Below, piece by piece: positions 43,652 to 52,837 of a stretch of DNA of 62,565 nucleotides. How positions within the stretch are numbered: position 1 is the stretch's first letter; every line of letters begins with the position of its first letter. Below the pieces are notes generated by a model, which saw only the letters and a program-made list of their open reading frames with translations, had not been told where the DNA came from and did not search any database. The stretch comes from Candidatus Parvarchaeota archaeon (GTDB taxonomy: Archaea; Nanobdellota; Nanobdellia; WJKC01): assembly GCA_030615175.1 (NCBI GenBank), contig JAUWZX010000001.1:1-62565 (forward strand), in the 5' to 3' direction. Both the position numbers and the translations under genes were made by a program.

Positions 43652-44024
43652 AACCGCCTTCTGATTTAATAGTTATGTAATGATAACCTTCTGTTATCGG
43701 CAAATCCCCTGCCAAGTCAGCAATTGATTCAGAATAAATATTATTACCCAATAAAGTGATAGACACTTTATTCCCATTAACAGAAACTGAATCAATTCCT
43801 TTTGGAAAATAAATTTTTAAACGAACTTTTGCAGGAATTCCCTGCACGTGAACAAAATCAGCCGCGTCAGTTATCCTATTAACAGCAGTTCTTGCATACT
43901 CAGTCTTAAAACTGAACTCAATATCACTTGAATATAATGAAATGTAAATCCAGAAAGGAGTTAATAGGAGAACAACTAAGCCAACAACCATTAAGTATTC
44001 AAGCGCTACTTGTGCCTTAGCCAT
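43632..44024 (-). CDS. Pilin-like component, first gene of the pilin cluster
   Basis: A 130-residue protein, MAKAQVALEYLMVVGLVVLL, with the class III leader, cleavage context KAQ-V-A-L-E-Y and a hydrophobic helix, then a beta domain without cysteines. It begins a run (44024 to 38892) of overlapping genes with pilin-like starts and the vWA protein. It is divergent from the 44085 gene. Confidence 0.75.
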   Translation of the reverse strand: MAKAQVALEYLMVVGLVVLLLTPFWIYISLYSSDIEFSFKTEYARTAVNRITDAADFVHVQGIPAKVRLKIYFPKGIDSVSVNGNKVSITLLGNNIYSESIADLAGDLPITEGYHYITIKSEGGYVDILP

Positions 44025-44084
44025 ATTACTTGTTTAATTCCTTTTAAGATAAATATTTATACCCAAAGCATCTTTTATGTATTT

Positions 44085-44624
44085 ATGGCTTTATTCGGTA
44101 AAAAGAAGAAGGAAGAACCAGCAGAGCTTGGTTTTGGATTCCCTGCAGGGAGCAAGGAAAAGGAAAACCTTGGAACTGGATTACCTCCACCACCAGAGGC
44201 TAAGCCGCCTGAAGAAAGGATGGAGGCCTCACGCGTAATGCCTGCACCAACACCAGAAGTCCCGCGCGCGCTTATACCAAAACCAATAACGGCTCCGAAA
44301 CCAATTACGCTGGCAGCAACGCCTGCAATTGAGCCTAAACCAATAATCCCCAGAACAATGCCTGAAGAATTAATTGCTCCGAGAACTCCTGAAATCACAA
44401 CGCTCAGACCTCACGTTTTCCTAAAAATTGACAAGTACAAAGAAGTGATGAGCAGTATTGACAGGATTTCAAGCCAGTTAAAAGACTTAAAGAGAGGTTT
44501 AGAGAACTTGAAGGACTTGGAGGAAAAAGAATCATTAAAGATTAAGGACAGCGAGACAATACTTAATGAATTGGACTCAATAGCTAAGCGTTTTGACAAA
44601 ATCTTCACAAACCCTGCAAAATAA
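44085..44624 (+). CDS. Pro-rich protein with C-terminal coiled coil
   Basis: A 180-residue protein that begins MALFGKKKKEEPAELGFGFP. The start at 44085 is chosen because a TATA-like AAATATTTATA lies about 30 nt upstream, and the earlier in-frame ATG would run through it. The middle is a Pro/Ala/Lys-rich linker with repeats of the type KPITxxPxxxIxPKPI. The C-terminus (HVFLKIDKYKEVMSSIDRIS onward) is a coiled coil. It is divergent from the pilin cluster and may be a cytoplasmic pilus-associated adaptor; this is context only. Confidence 0.6.
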   Translation: MALFGKKKKEEPAELGFGFPAGSKEKENLGTGLPPPPEAKPPEERMEASRVMPAPTPEVPRALIPKPITAPKPITLAATPAIEPKPIIPRTMPEELIAPRTPEITTLRPHVFLKIDKYKEVMSSIDRISSQLKDLKRGLENLKDLEEKESLKIKDSETILNELDSIAKRFDKIFTNPAK

Positions 44625-45453
44625 GCAGGTAAAATACTATGTTCAGTGAAATGAGCAGAGAGTTAAGGCAAGTCATATACTTATTAATTTTAAGAACTGA
44701 GTCGCGCAGTTTAAGCTTCTTAACCACGTAAAGGAATGCAAAGTATATTGGTACAACCGTGAATACAATGTAGAAAATTAATTCAGTGAATAATAACAAA
44801 GTAATGAGTGCTGCTGGAACAATCATTAATACTCTGCCAGCAATAATCTCCCTTCTATCAATCTTAAACTTGCCCTTGTAATGGTCGCTGTACAATGTTA
44901 TTTGCAGAATTGAGTAAAGATAAAGGCTTGCTGGAATCATGAAGTAAATTATTGGATGATTAATCTCACCTGCATTAACACTCCATCCGGCAAGAAGTTT
45001 CAAGTACTGCAGCCCAGCTAATATTAATGCTGCCCTGGCAGTGCTCTTCTTAACCTTAAAGAATGGGTGGCTGTAAACAATGTTGCCTAAAACTAAGAGG
45101 GAGATGCATAAAGCGCTTAATGGATTAATAAGTATTAATGATGCCAAGAACCCCATAATAATAATTACTCCACACAGGATTAATGCATGAGAAGGATTAA
45201 TCCTGCCGCTTGGTATCGGCCTGTGCTTCTTAATTGGATGCTTCTTATCGTACTGGCAGTCAAATAAGTCATTAATCACGTAAACACATGAGTAAACGCT
45301 TACGAAAACAATGATGCCGGTCACTGCCTTGAATAAATTAAACTCAAGATAGTAAAAAACTGAAATAAAGTATCCAAGCATGAAGTAAAAAGCATTTTTC
45401 TGAGCATGCACTTTCAGCCTTGCTGATTCAATGAATAACTTAATAAAACTCAT
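44605..45453 (-). CDS. UbiA-family prenyltransferase (DPPR synthase-like)
   Basis: An integral membrane prenyltransferase of 282 residues with about eight helices. The first Asp-rich motif is NDLFDCQYDKKHPIKKHRPI (N61, D62, D65, D69) and the second is YSDHYKGKFKIDRREI. The HPxKxxRPIxSG extension is closer to decaprenyl-phosphate phosphoribosyltransferase (DPPR synthase) than to 4-hydroxybenzoate or geranylgeranylglyceryl-phosphate enzymes, so a polyprenyl-phosphate-sugar product is plausible. It overlaps the convergent 44085 gene by 20 nt. Confidence 0.8.
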   Translation of the reverse strand: MSFIKLFIESARLKVHAQKNAFYFMLGYFISVFYYLEFNLFKAVTGIIVFVSVYSCVYVINDLFDCQYDKKHPIKKHRPIPSGRINPSHALILCGVIIIMGFLASLILINPLSALCISLLVLGNIVYSHPFFKVKKSTARAALILAGLQYLKLLAGWSVNAGEINHPIIYFMIPASLYLYSILQITLYSDHYKGKFKIDRREIIAGRVLMIVPAALITLLLFTELIFYIVFTVVPIYFAFLYVVKKLKLRDSVLKINKYMTCLNSLLISLNIVFYLLILQGL

Positions 45454-45486
45454 TTAAAAAGAAAAACAATTAATAACTTAAAAAAC

Positions 45487-48400
45487 TTACTCAGGCAGTT
45501 TTATTGAAACAACGCTTGACAAGCCGTCAGGATTCATTGATACACCAAACAAGTAGTTAGCATTGGATATCATATTATCATTATGAGTTACGACTATGAA
45601 TTGAGCATTACCTGAATAATTCCTTAACAATTCTGAAAGAGTTTCACTGTTCAATTTGTCAAGCGCTGCATCAACCTCATCCATAATGTAGAACGGTGCT
45701 GGCTCGTACTCCTGTATTGCAAAAATAAATGCTAATGCAGTGATCGTCTTCTCGCCTCCACTCATTGACTTAAGAGTTAATATCCTCTTGCCTTTAGGTC
45801 TTGCAATTATTTCAATGCCTTCATCAAAAGGGTTTTCAGGATTGCTTAAGTACATTTTTGCCACGCCTCCAGGGCTTAAAGTACTGAATACCTCGCTGAA
45901 ATTCTTTACAACATGATTAAAAGTCTGAAGAAACGCATGCTTCTTCTTTGACTCGATTTCATTAATTATGTTAATCACTTCCTGCTTCTCGCTTACGAGT
46001 TTGTCAGATTTGCCTTTAACTTTATCATAATTCTTCTTAGCTTCATTAAAAGCGTCTAAAGCTTTAAGATTAACATTGCCGAAGCCTGCAATCTTTATTT
46101 CAAGATTCCTAATGCCTGCTTCAATCTCAGGCACAGGCTTTTTTAATAACCTGGTTTGAATGCCTCTGAATTCTGCAAAAACTGTTTGCAATCCTTCAAT
46201 TTTTGCAACAACTCCTGCAAGCCTTATCCTGTCCTCTTGAGTGCGCTCTCTTAACTTGTAAATCTTATCCTTTAACTTTGCCTCTTCACTCTCTAATTTA
46301 TTAATTAATTTCTCAGCCCTCTCGCGTTTGGCATAGAAGTCTTTTAATTTACTGTAAAACCTTGACTCTTCAGCCTGCTTCGCCTTCAAGTCCTTTAATG
46401 CCTGGCTTAGTGAATTCCTTGAATTAATTAATTCTTCATTAAACTCCTTTTTCTCCCTGCCCAAGTTTAATAATATTTTCTTTAACTTGCTTGACTCCTT
46501 AATTAATAAGTTATTTAATTCTGATTCAATAGTATTCTTCTCAATCAAGAAATTATTAATCTTGTCTGTTAAATCATTAATTAATTCCTTCACTGAATTA
46601 AGTCTTTGCTTGTCAAATTTTACTTCAGTTCTTGGCTTTAATTCATCCCTCTTATGCTCCAATTCCTTTATCTCATTTAGTATTAAATCGTAATTAACGC
46701 TTGCCTTGATTTTAGGCTTTAATTCTTCAAGTTTATTTTTTAATTCATTAATTACTGAATCCTGCCCTGCCCGCTCCTCTCTCTGCTTCATTAATTCCTC
46801 TCTTAACTGCGTTACTGCTCGTTTAAGTTCTTTTAAGTAACGCTCATACTTCTTTTTCTTAAATGTCAATGAATCAATTGATTCATCAACTCCCTGCTCA
46901 ATGAATGAAACTCTGCCAGGACTTCTATAACCACCAGTCATTAAACCTGAACGCTCAATTAAATCACCTTTCAAAGTAACCATTCTTACTGTTCCCGCTC
47001 CAATATTCCTCGCTGATTCAATGTCATGCACGACTAATGTATTGCCTAATGCGAGTTCAAATGCTGGTCTGTATTTTTCATCAAAATTAATTAAATTAAT
47101 TGCGAAGTCAATGACTCCGGACTTCCTCCTCAATCCTTTAATTGAATCATTAATTCGTGAACCCTTAACCTTGTTTAATGGCATGAATGACGCAACCCCT
47201 AACTTATTATTCCTTAAGTAATTAATGCATTGCTCTGCAATTAAGTCATCACTCGTAATGATTGAGGATAACTTGCCGCCTGCTGCAACGCTTAAGGCAT
47301 TAGCATATCTCTTGTCAACAATGCCTAACTCGCTTAAAGTTCCATTAACTCCTCTAATCCTGTCCCTTGCTTTCAGCACTTCGCGAACGCCCTTATTAAA
47401 GTAATTAATGCCTGCCTGCTTCCTTGCCTCAAGTTTTAATAATTCAATGTTTAAATTGTTAAGAAACTTCATTACTTCTTCTAACTTGCTGCCTGCTTCT
47501 CCCTGCCTGCCCTTTAATTCATTAATTTCATTATTAATCTTCTTTAATTTATTCTCAGCGCTTACCTGTCTTGAATATAGCCTATCGTATTCCTTCATTT
47601 TCTCGCGCGAATCATTAACTGATAATAACTTGCTTTTACTCTCAAGCAATTCCTCCTTAACTTCCTGTAATTCTCTCTTAATTCTTAAGTAATCAACTTC
47701 ATCGCTTAAGTCGTATGATTTCTTTAACTTGCTTAATTCATCATTCTTTAACTTAATTAGCGAGGATAATTCTTTAAGCCTTAATCCCTGCTTGTTTATT
47801 TTATTATCAACATCGCTTAATTCCTTTTGAACACCTATGCTCCTGTCATTAATGCGCTTAATCTCTGCTTCATAATTATTTATTTGATTCCCAAGTATTA
47901 TTTTCTTCTCCTTCAGTGATTCAAGTTCCCTTACAAGCCTGACCTGCTCTGCCTGCCCGCGCTGCTCGACTTCTGACTTAATGCCTTCAAGTTCTTCATT
48001 CTTTTTTAATGCTTTATCATTTAATTCCCTGATTCGCTTCTCGTATTCTTCAACATGCTTGTTTGCTGAGTTAAATCTTGATTCAATCCCCTGCTTCCTT
48101 GTCTTCTGCAAGTAAATCTTCTTAAATAAGAGGTTGGCTTTTCTCTCTTTTAGTTCATCTTTTAGTTTTAAGTACTTCTCTGCCTGTCTTTTCTCATTTA
48201 TTAATTCCTTTAGGAATCGCTCTCTTTCTGACAGCACTGCATTTGCTTCTTTTAATTTATTCTCAACTTTTCCTAATTCAAGCATTGACTTATGCTTCTT
48301 ATTCTCGTATATTGATATGCCTGATATCTCCTCTATTATTGACCTTCTCTGCTCCGGACTTAAGTCAACGAATTTCTGTATGTCTCCCTGCAGTATGATG

Positions 48401-48819
48401 TTGTAGCCGTCAGGGTTAAGGTTCGCCCTTGCTAACGCGTTTAGTATTTCCTGCCTTTTAACAACCCCTTCATTTATTTTATAAATACTCTTGCCATCCC
48501 TTCTTACTATCCTCGTTATTGATAATTCATCGCCAGCGTAAGGAAATACTTTTTTAGTGTTATCAAGTATTACTGTAACGCTGCAACTCTTAGCCGGCTT
48601 GCCTTTCTTGCCTCCATTATATATTAAGTCATTTAGTTTCTCAGCCCTCATGCTCTTCTTACTAATTTTTCCCAGAACAAAACATAACCCGTCTATTACA
48701 TTTGATTTGCCAGTTCCATTCTCCCCTACCAGCATTACTAAACCTTTAGGAAAACTAAAAGTAGTCTTATGAGCAAATGACTTAAAGCCATGCATCACTA
48801 ATGACTTGATATAAGTCAT
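45487..48819 (-). CDS. smc: SMC chromosome condensation ATPase
   Basis: SMC forms the ring of archaeal condensin with ScpA and ScpB. It has Walker A VGENGTGKSNV (residues 31-41), the N-terminal coil, a hinge with Gly-rich segments near residues 480-650 (for example NTLVVHDIESARNIG), the second coil, the signature LKSMSGGEKTITALAF and Walker B FYIMDEVDAALD. Length 1110 is normal. scpA and scpB are present at 56427 and 57103 rather than next to it. It is 33 nt from the UbiA gene and probably cotranscribed with it. Confidence 0.95.
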   Translation of the reverse strand: MTYIKSLVMHGFKSFAHKTTFSFPKGLVMLVGENGTGKSNVIDGLCFVLGKISKKSMRAEKLNDLIYNGGKKGKPAKSCSVTVILDNTKKVFPYAGDELSITRIVRRDGKSIYKINEGVVKRQEILNALARANLNPDGYNIILQGDIQKFVDLSPEQRRSIIEEISGISIYENKKHKSMLELGKVENKLKEANAVLSERERFLKELINEKRQAEKYLKLKDELKERKANLLFKKIYLQKTRKQGIESRFNSANKHVEEYEKRIRELNDKALKKNEELEGIKSEVEQRGQAEQVRLVRELESLKEKKIILGNQINNYEAEIKRINDRSIGVQKELSDVDNKINKQGLRLKELSSLIKLKNDELSKLKKSYDLSDEVDYLRIKRELQEVKEELLESKSKLLSVNDSREKMKEYDRLYSRQVSAENKLKKINNEINELKGRQGEAGSKLEEVMKFLNNLNIELLKLEARKQAGINYFNKGVREVLKARDRIRGVNGTLSELGIVDKRYANALSVAAGGKLSSIITSDDLIAEQCINYLRNNKLGVASFMPLNKVKGSRINDSIKGLRRKSGVIDFAINLINFDEKYRPAFELALGNTLVVHDIESARNIGAGTVRMVTLKGDLIERSGLMTGGYRSPGRVSFIEQGVDESIDSLTFKKKKYERYLKELKRAVTQLREELMKQREERAGQDSVINELKNKLEELKPKIKASVNYDLILNEIKELEHKRDELKPRTEVKFDKQRLNSVKELINDLTDKINNFLIEKNTIESELNNLLIKESSKLKKILLNLGREKKEFNEELINSRNSLSQALKDLKAKQAEESRFYSKLKDFYAKRERAEKLINKLESEEAKLKDKIYKLRERTQEDRIRLAGVVAKIEGLQTVFAEFRGIQTRLLKKPVPEIEAGIRNLEIKIAGFGNVNLKALDAFNEAKKNYDKVKGKSDKLVSEKQEVINIINEIESKKKHAFLQTFNHVVKNFSEVFSTLSPGGVAKMYLSNPENPFDEGIEIIARPKGKRILTLKSMSGGEKTITALAFIFAIQEYEPAPFYIMDEVDAALDKLNSETLSELLRNYSGNAQFIVVTHNDNMISNANYLFGVSMNPDGLSSVVSIKLPE

Positions 48820-48858
48820 AAATAATTTCAGTAAAACGTATTTAATAAATCTATTGCA

Positions 48859-49293
48859 CTATAGAACTTTTGGAATAAACATTTTCGTCGTCTTCATGCT
48901 TTTAGCATAATCCGGCAATTTCTTGATTAATATGTTATCCTCGACTGAAGCTCTTAAGTAAAGGTATGGGAATACGAGGATTCCTGTGTATAATAAAAAG
49001 GCCAGCGAATTAATTGATAATACAACGCCTAAGTGAATTATTAGTATGCTTAAGTATACCGGGTGACGTATGTACTTATATAAACCGTCCTTAATGAACG
49101 AGTTCTCCTGCCGTTTCTGCGAGCCCCATAAGCCGGTTTGAACACCAATGTGATAAGCATAAATTACTGCGCCAGTAATTATTAACGGGAGTCCAGTAAT
49201 TATTATTGTATTAAAAGTCATTATGAAAATAAGCACTGACAGGACTAATACTAACTTAACTGAGTTCAATGATGAGTGTATCTCGTCAAACAT
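48859..49293 (-). CDS. ICMT/NnrU-like membrane methyltransferase (paralogue 2)
   Basis: A 144-residue protein with three to four hydrophobic helices and the isoprenylcysteine carboxyl methyltransferase signature GLYKYIRHPVYLSILI, followed by PYLYLRASVEDNILIKKLPDYAK, which binds SAM in the family. It ends KTTKMFIPKVL, as does its tandem paralogue upstream. The substrate is unknown; many archaeal members are not true ICMTs. It lies 24 nt after the paralogue, in the aspS operon. Confidence 0.75.
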   Translation of the reverse strand: MFDEIHSSLNSVKLVLVLSVLIFIMTFNTIIITGLPLIITGAVIYAYHIGVQTGLWGSQKRQENSFIKDGLYKYIRHPVYLSILIIHLGVVLSINSLAFLLYTGILVFPYLYLRASVEDNILIKKLPDYAKSMKTTKMFIPKVL

Positions 49294-49317
49294 TGATTAA
49301 GAATTATATACGCTCAC

Positions 49318-49779
49318 TTAAAGTATTTTCGGTATGAACATCTTAGTGTTCTTCATGTATTCAGCGTATCCTGGCAGGGTTTTTACTAATAATTTTTCTT
49401 CAATCAGCGACCTTGCGTAAAGATAAGGGATTATAATGAATGTAAAAAGGATTGTGAACTGCATTGACATTGTTGACATTATCAACCCCAAGCAGGCTAT
49501 TAATATGCCAGTGTATAATGGGTGGCGTACATGCCTGAATAACCCTTTATTCACTAATTCCTCCTTTGGCTCAACTTCAATGCTCCACGCTGAACCCATT
49601 GTATAATGACTTGTTATGTATACAGTGGCTCCTAGAACTATTAGTGGAATTCCCAGAGGCGAGTGATTAAACAAGTAAGGACTAAGAGTTACTGCTGAAA
49701 TAATCACTAATGCAATTGCTGAGTATCTTGATTTGATTAATTCTTTAATCATTGAATTTAATTTGATTAATTTAATCAT
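49318..49779 (-). CDS. ICMT/NnrU-like membrane methyltransferase (paralogue 1)
   Basis: A 153-residue paralogue of the next gene: GLFRHVRHPLYTGILIACLG, then PYLYARSLIEEKLLVKTLPGYAE and the same end (KNTKMFIPKIL). The RHP-LY and E-E motifs fit a SAM-binding ICMT-like fold. It overlaps the end of aspS by 4 nt. The pair looks like a recent tandem duplication that has diverged, with about half of residues the same in the conserved core by eye. Confidence 0.75.
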   Translation of the reverse strand: MIKLIKLNSMIKELIKSRYSAIALVIISAVTLSPYLFNHSPLGIPLIVLGATVYITSHYTMGSAWSIEVEPKEELVNKGLFRHVRHPLYTGILIACLGLIMSTMSMQFTILFTFIIIPYLYARSLIEEKLLVKTLPGYAEYMKNTKMFIPKIL

Positions 49780-51095
49780 GGAATTATTCTTTCAACATCC
49801 CTTGGGTATAGAATTGCTTCCCTGATATTTTTTAAGCCAAGTAATTGCTTCACTAGTCTTGGAATGCCAAGTGAGAAGCCTCCGTGAGGGGGCACGCCGT
49901 ACTTGAATACTTCAGTGAACCATTTAATGTAATTCATCGTCATCTTCTTCTCCTTAACTTGTTTAATTAATTTCTCATAGCGGTGCTCTCTTTGACCTCC
50001 TGAACTTAATTCCATGCCTTTGTAAATTAAGTCAGTGCTGCGGGCAAAATTAGGTTCTCCATCAACTTTCATAACGTAGAATGGCTTTAATTTAGATGGG
50101 AAGTGATTAATGAAGAATGCATTACTATTATACTTCTTCTTAACGTACTCTGCAAGCAAGTGTTCTGCTTCAGCATCAATGTCCTTGCCTTCTTTAATTG
50201 GGTGCTTAAGTTTTTTCAGGATTTCATAAATTTCTGGAAATTCAAGCACTGGCAGCGGAAGTTTAGGAATGTTAATTCTTGCATTTAATAATTTTAATTC
50301 ATTTTTGCATTCATTCCTTACTTTTTTAAGAATGGCAGTGAATAATTCTTCCTCTACTTTCATGACATCATACTCGTCGTCAATGAATCCGATTTCGCAG
50401 ACAATGGTGTCGTACTCGCATACGTGGCGCGCAGTATGCGATAATTCAGCCCTCCATGAAGGCCCAATCTCATAAATCTTGTCAAAGCCGCCTGCAATTG
50501 TTAACTGCCTGTGCAGTTGCGGGTCCTGTCTGAGGAATGCCTCCTTGTTAAAGTAGATTATTGGGAATACTTCAGAGCCTCCTTCTGCAGGCACGCCTAG
50601 TATTCTTGGAGTGAATACTTGAATGAATCCTTTCTTATTTAAGTGATTGACTGCTGCTTCAATTATTTTTGCCTGAACCTTGAATATAGCTGTGTTCTTA
50701 TGAGTTCTTAAGTCAATGCTTCTCCAATCTAACCGCCTGTCAAGCCCTGACTCTATCTTTCCTGAAATATCAAGCGGCACTGGCTGCTCTGCTTGCGCGA
50801 TTATTTTAATTTTTTCCGGTATCATTTCAGCGCCCCCAGGAGCCTGCTTTGATGCCTTAATAACTCCCTGAACTGCAATGACGGATTCCTTTCTTAATTC
50901 ATTGAATTTATTGAATAATGAATCACTGACAACTCCTTTTGGGAACGTGACTTGCATTAAACCCTCGCAGTCCCTGAGTATTAAGAACTTGATTTTTCCT
51001 AATTTCCTGGTTTCAAAAACCCATCCAGCAATTATGATTTTCTTATTCTTTAATGATAATGCTTTACTAGTGTAAACGCGTTTTTTTAATTTCAT
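49776..51095 (-). CDS. aspS: Aspartyl-tRNA synthetase
   Basis: AspRS charges tRNA-Asp (and, if non-discriminating, tRNA-Asn). The N-terminal OB-fold (about 1-110) is followed by the class II core: motif 1 near LNKKGFIQVFTPRILG, motif 2 YEIGPSWRAELSHTARH, and motif 3 GGFSLGIPRLVKQLLGL. ELSSGGQREHRY and the C-terminal NIREAILYPRD are also typical. Length 439 matches archaeal AspRS. QDPQLHRQ replaces the usual QSPQLYKQ, and ARHVCEYDTIVCEIGF is an unusual motif-2 loop, so the subtype is not certain. Confidence 0.9.
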   Translation of the reverse strand: MKLKKRVYTSKALSLKNKKIIIAGWVFETRKLGKIKFLILRDCEGLMQVTFPKGVVSDSLFNKFNELRKESVIAVQGVIKASKQAPGGAEMIPEKIKIIAQAEQPVPLDISGKIESGLDRRLDWRSIDLRTHKNTAIFKVQAKIIEAAVNHLNKKGFIQVFTPRILGVPAEGGSEVFPIIYFNKEAFLRQDPQLHRQLTIAGGFDKIYEIGPSWRAELSHTARHVCEYDTIVCEIGFIDDEYDVMKVEEELFTAILKKVRNECKNELKLLNARINIPKLPLPVLEFPEIYEILKKLKHPIKEGKDIDAEAEHLLAEYVKKKYNSNAFFINHFPSKLKPFYVMKVDGEPNFARSTDLIYKGMELSSGGQREHRYEKLIKQVKEKKMTMNYIKWFTEVFKYGVPPHGGFSLGIPRLVKQLLGLKNIREAILYPRDVERIIP

Positions 51096-51152
51096 TAAAT
51101 ATAAAGTAAAAAACAGAGGTATTTAAAAGTCTTTATTTAAGAAATAAAGCGG

Positions 51153-52811
51153 TTACATCATGTTCATTGGCTTGAGTCCGAGTAAGTGAATTACTTTGCC
51201 CATAACGATTAAATAGGTCTTAATTATCTTGGCTCGCGAACCCGAGTACTCGCTCTTAATGACCGGGCAGTGCTCGTAGAACTTGCTGAACGCTGTTGCT
51301 AATTCATAAGCGTAGCGGGCAATGACTGGAGGGTTAAGCTTTTTGTAAGCACTGGCGTAAACAGCAGGGAATTTGTTTAGTTGATTCACTAACCCGTACT
51401 CATAGTCATTTTCAATTTTAATCATCTGCGCCCTGGCTTTGCCGAGTTTTTTAAGAATCTTCTTAGCCCTGACGTAACTATATTGAATGTAAGGTCCGGT
51501 GTTGCCCTCAAATGAAAGCCAATCCTTGTAGTCAAAGAGTATTTTCCTGTTCAAGTCACGACTAAGCATGCCATACTTCATGGCGCTCATAGCAATTTGA
51601 TGAGAGAGCTCCTCCTGCTTCTTAAGTTTTAATTTAGGATTACGCTTCTGAACTTCTGTTAATGCTAAGTTAAACATTTTTTCATAAAGTTCTGTGAATA
51701 ATATTAAGTTGCCAGTCCTGGATGACATCCTGCCCTCCTTTAAGCCAACTAATTCATAAACCCTGTGAACGCTGTTCTCAGCCCATTTCCAGCCTGCGAG
51801 TTCAAAAATCTTGAATAATTGCTTGAAGTAAAGTAATTGCTCAACAGCAACTACGTGAATGACTTTTGAAACCTTATGCTTCTTGAATTCAAGTTCAGCA
51901 AGTCCTAAATCCTTAGCAAGGTATAATGGAGTCCCGTCCTTTGCGACTATAACAACGACTTCTAAACCATGCTTTGTTAAGTCAGCAATGATTGCTCCTT
52001 CTGATTCTTTAAGCACGCCTTTTTTCAACAACTGCTTTGCAATCTTTAAGCCAGACTTCTCAACCTGGCTTTCCCAGAGAAAAGAGTTCATCTTAGTGTT
52101 AACGAGTTTCAGGACTTTATTCATATGATTAATGCTCCAATTCCTGGTCAACTTCCATACAGTCACTAATGATTTATCACCAGCGTATAATCTGTTATTG
52201 ACGCTGTTAACTTCCTTCTTTTTCTGTTCAGTATTGATTTTCTCATTTGCAATAGCATAGACTCTGCCAAGCCACTCTCCCTTATCACCTTCTGGCTTTA
52301 AGTTAAGATTCATGTAACCCCACAAGCACTTGGCAACGTGTGGTCCAATGTCACCGCCATAAGTTGTTCTAACTACCCTTATGCCTTTTTCCTCAAGAAT
52401 TCTGGAGATGGATTCACCTATGATTACGTTACGGGTATGCCCAATGTGAATTCCTTTATGAGTATTAGGCTGGAAAAATTCAACCATTACGCGCTCAGGC
52501 TTTGACTTCTTAATTAATTCTTTTTTATTTAATTCCTTAATTATCTCCTGCGACGCCCTGTCCTTGTCAAGGAAGAAGTTAATGTAAGGACCGAATGATG
52601 TTACGCCAGTGAATATTGTGCCCTTTAATTTTATTTTTTTAACAACTTCTTTTGCAATTACTGAAGGATTTCTCTTCTCCTTCTCAGCAAGAGTGAAACA
52701 TGGGAAAGCAATGTCCCCTAGTTTAGCGTCTTTAGGGATTTCAATAGCAAAATCCTTCTCTCTGGGCAGTGCTTTCTTCAATACTTTCACAGCTTCCTTC
52801 TTAAAGTCCAT
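51153..52811 (-). CDS. argS: Arginyl-tRNA synthetase
   Basis: ArgRS is a class I synthetase that needs tRNA for arginine activation. It has the N-terminal additional domain (about 1-105), FFQPNTHKGIHIGHTRN with the HIGH motif near residue 125, LKEGRMSSRTGNLI as the degenerate KMSKS, and the C-terminal anticodon-binding DALR domain (KILKKLGKARAQ, YELATAFSKFYEHCPV). The ATG at 52811 is preferred over the TTG at 52823; it gives 552 residues, normal for the family. Confidence 0.95.
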   Translation of the reverse strand: MDFKKEAVKVLKKALPREKDFAIEIPKDAKLGDIAFPCFTLAEKEKRNPSVIAKEVVKKIKLKGTIFTGVTSFGPYINFFLDKDRASQEIIKELNKKELIKKSKPERVMVEFFQPNTHKGIHIGHTRNVIIGESISRILEEKGIRVVRTTYGGDIGPHVAKCLWGYMNLNLKPEGDKGEWLGRVYAIANEKINTEQKKKEVNSVNNRLYAGDKSLVTVWKLTRNWSINHMNKVLKLVNTKMNSFLWESQVEKSGLKIAKQLLKKGVLKESEGAIIADLTKHGLEVVVIVAKDGTPLYLAKDLGLAELEFKKHKVSKVIHVVAVEQLLYFKQLFKIFELAGWKWAENSVHRVYELVGLKEGRMSSRTGNLILFTELYEKMFNLALTEVQKRNPKLKLKKQEELSHQIAMSAMKYGMLSRDLNRKILFDYKDWLSFEGNTGPYIQYSYVRAKKILKKLGKARAQMIKIENDYEYGLVNQLNKFPAVYASAYKKLNPPVIARYAYELATAFSKFYEHCPVIKSEYSGSRAKIIKTYLIVMGKVIHLLGLKPMNMM

Positions 52812-52837
52812 AAAGGATAACAAGAAGTGATAATTAT

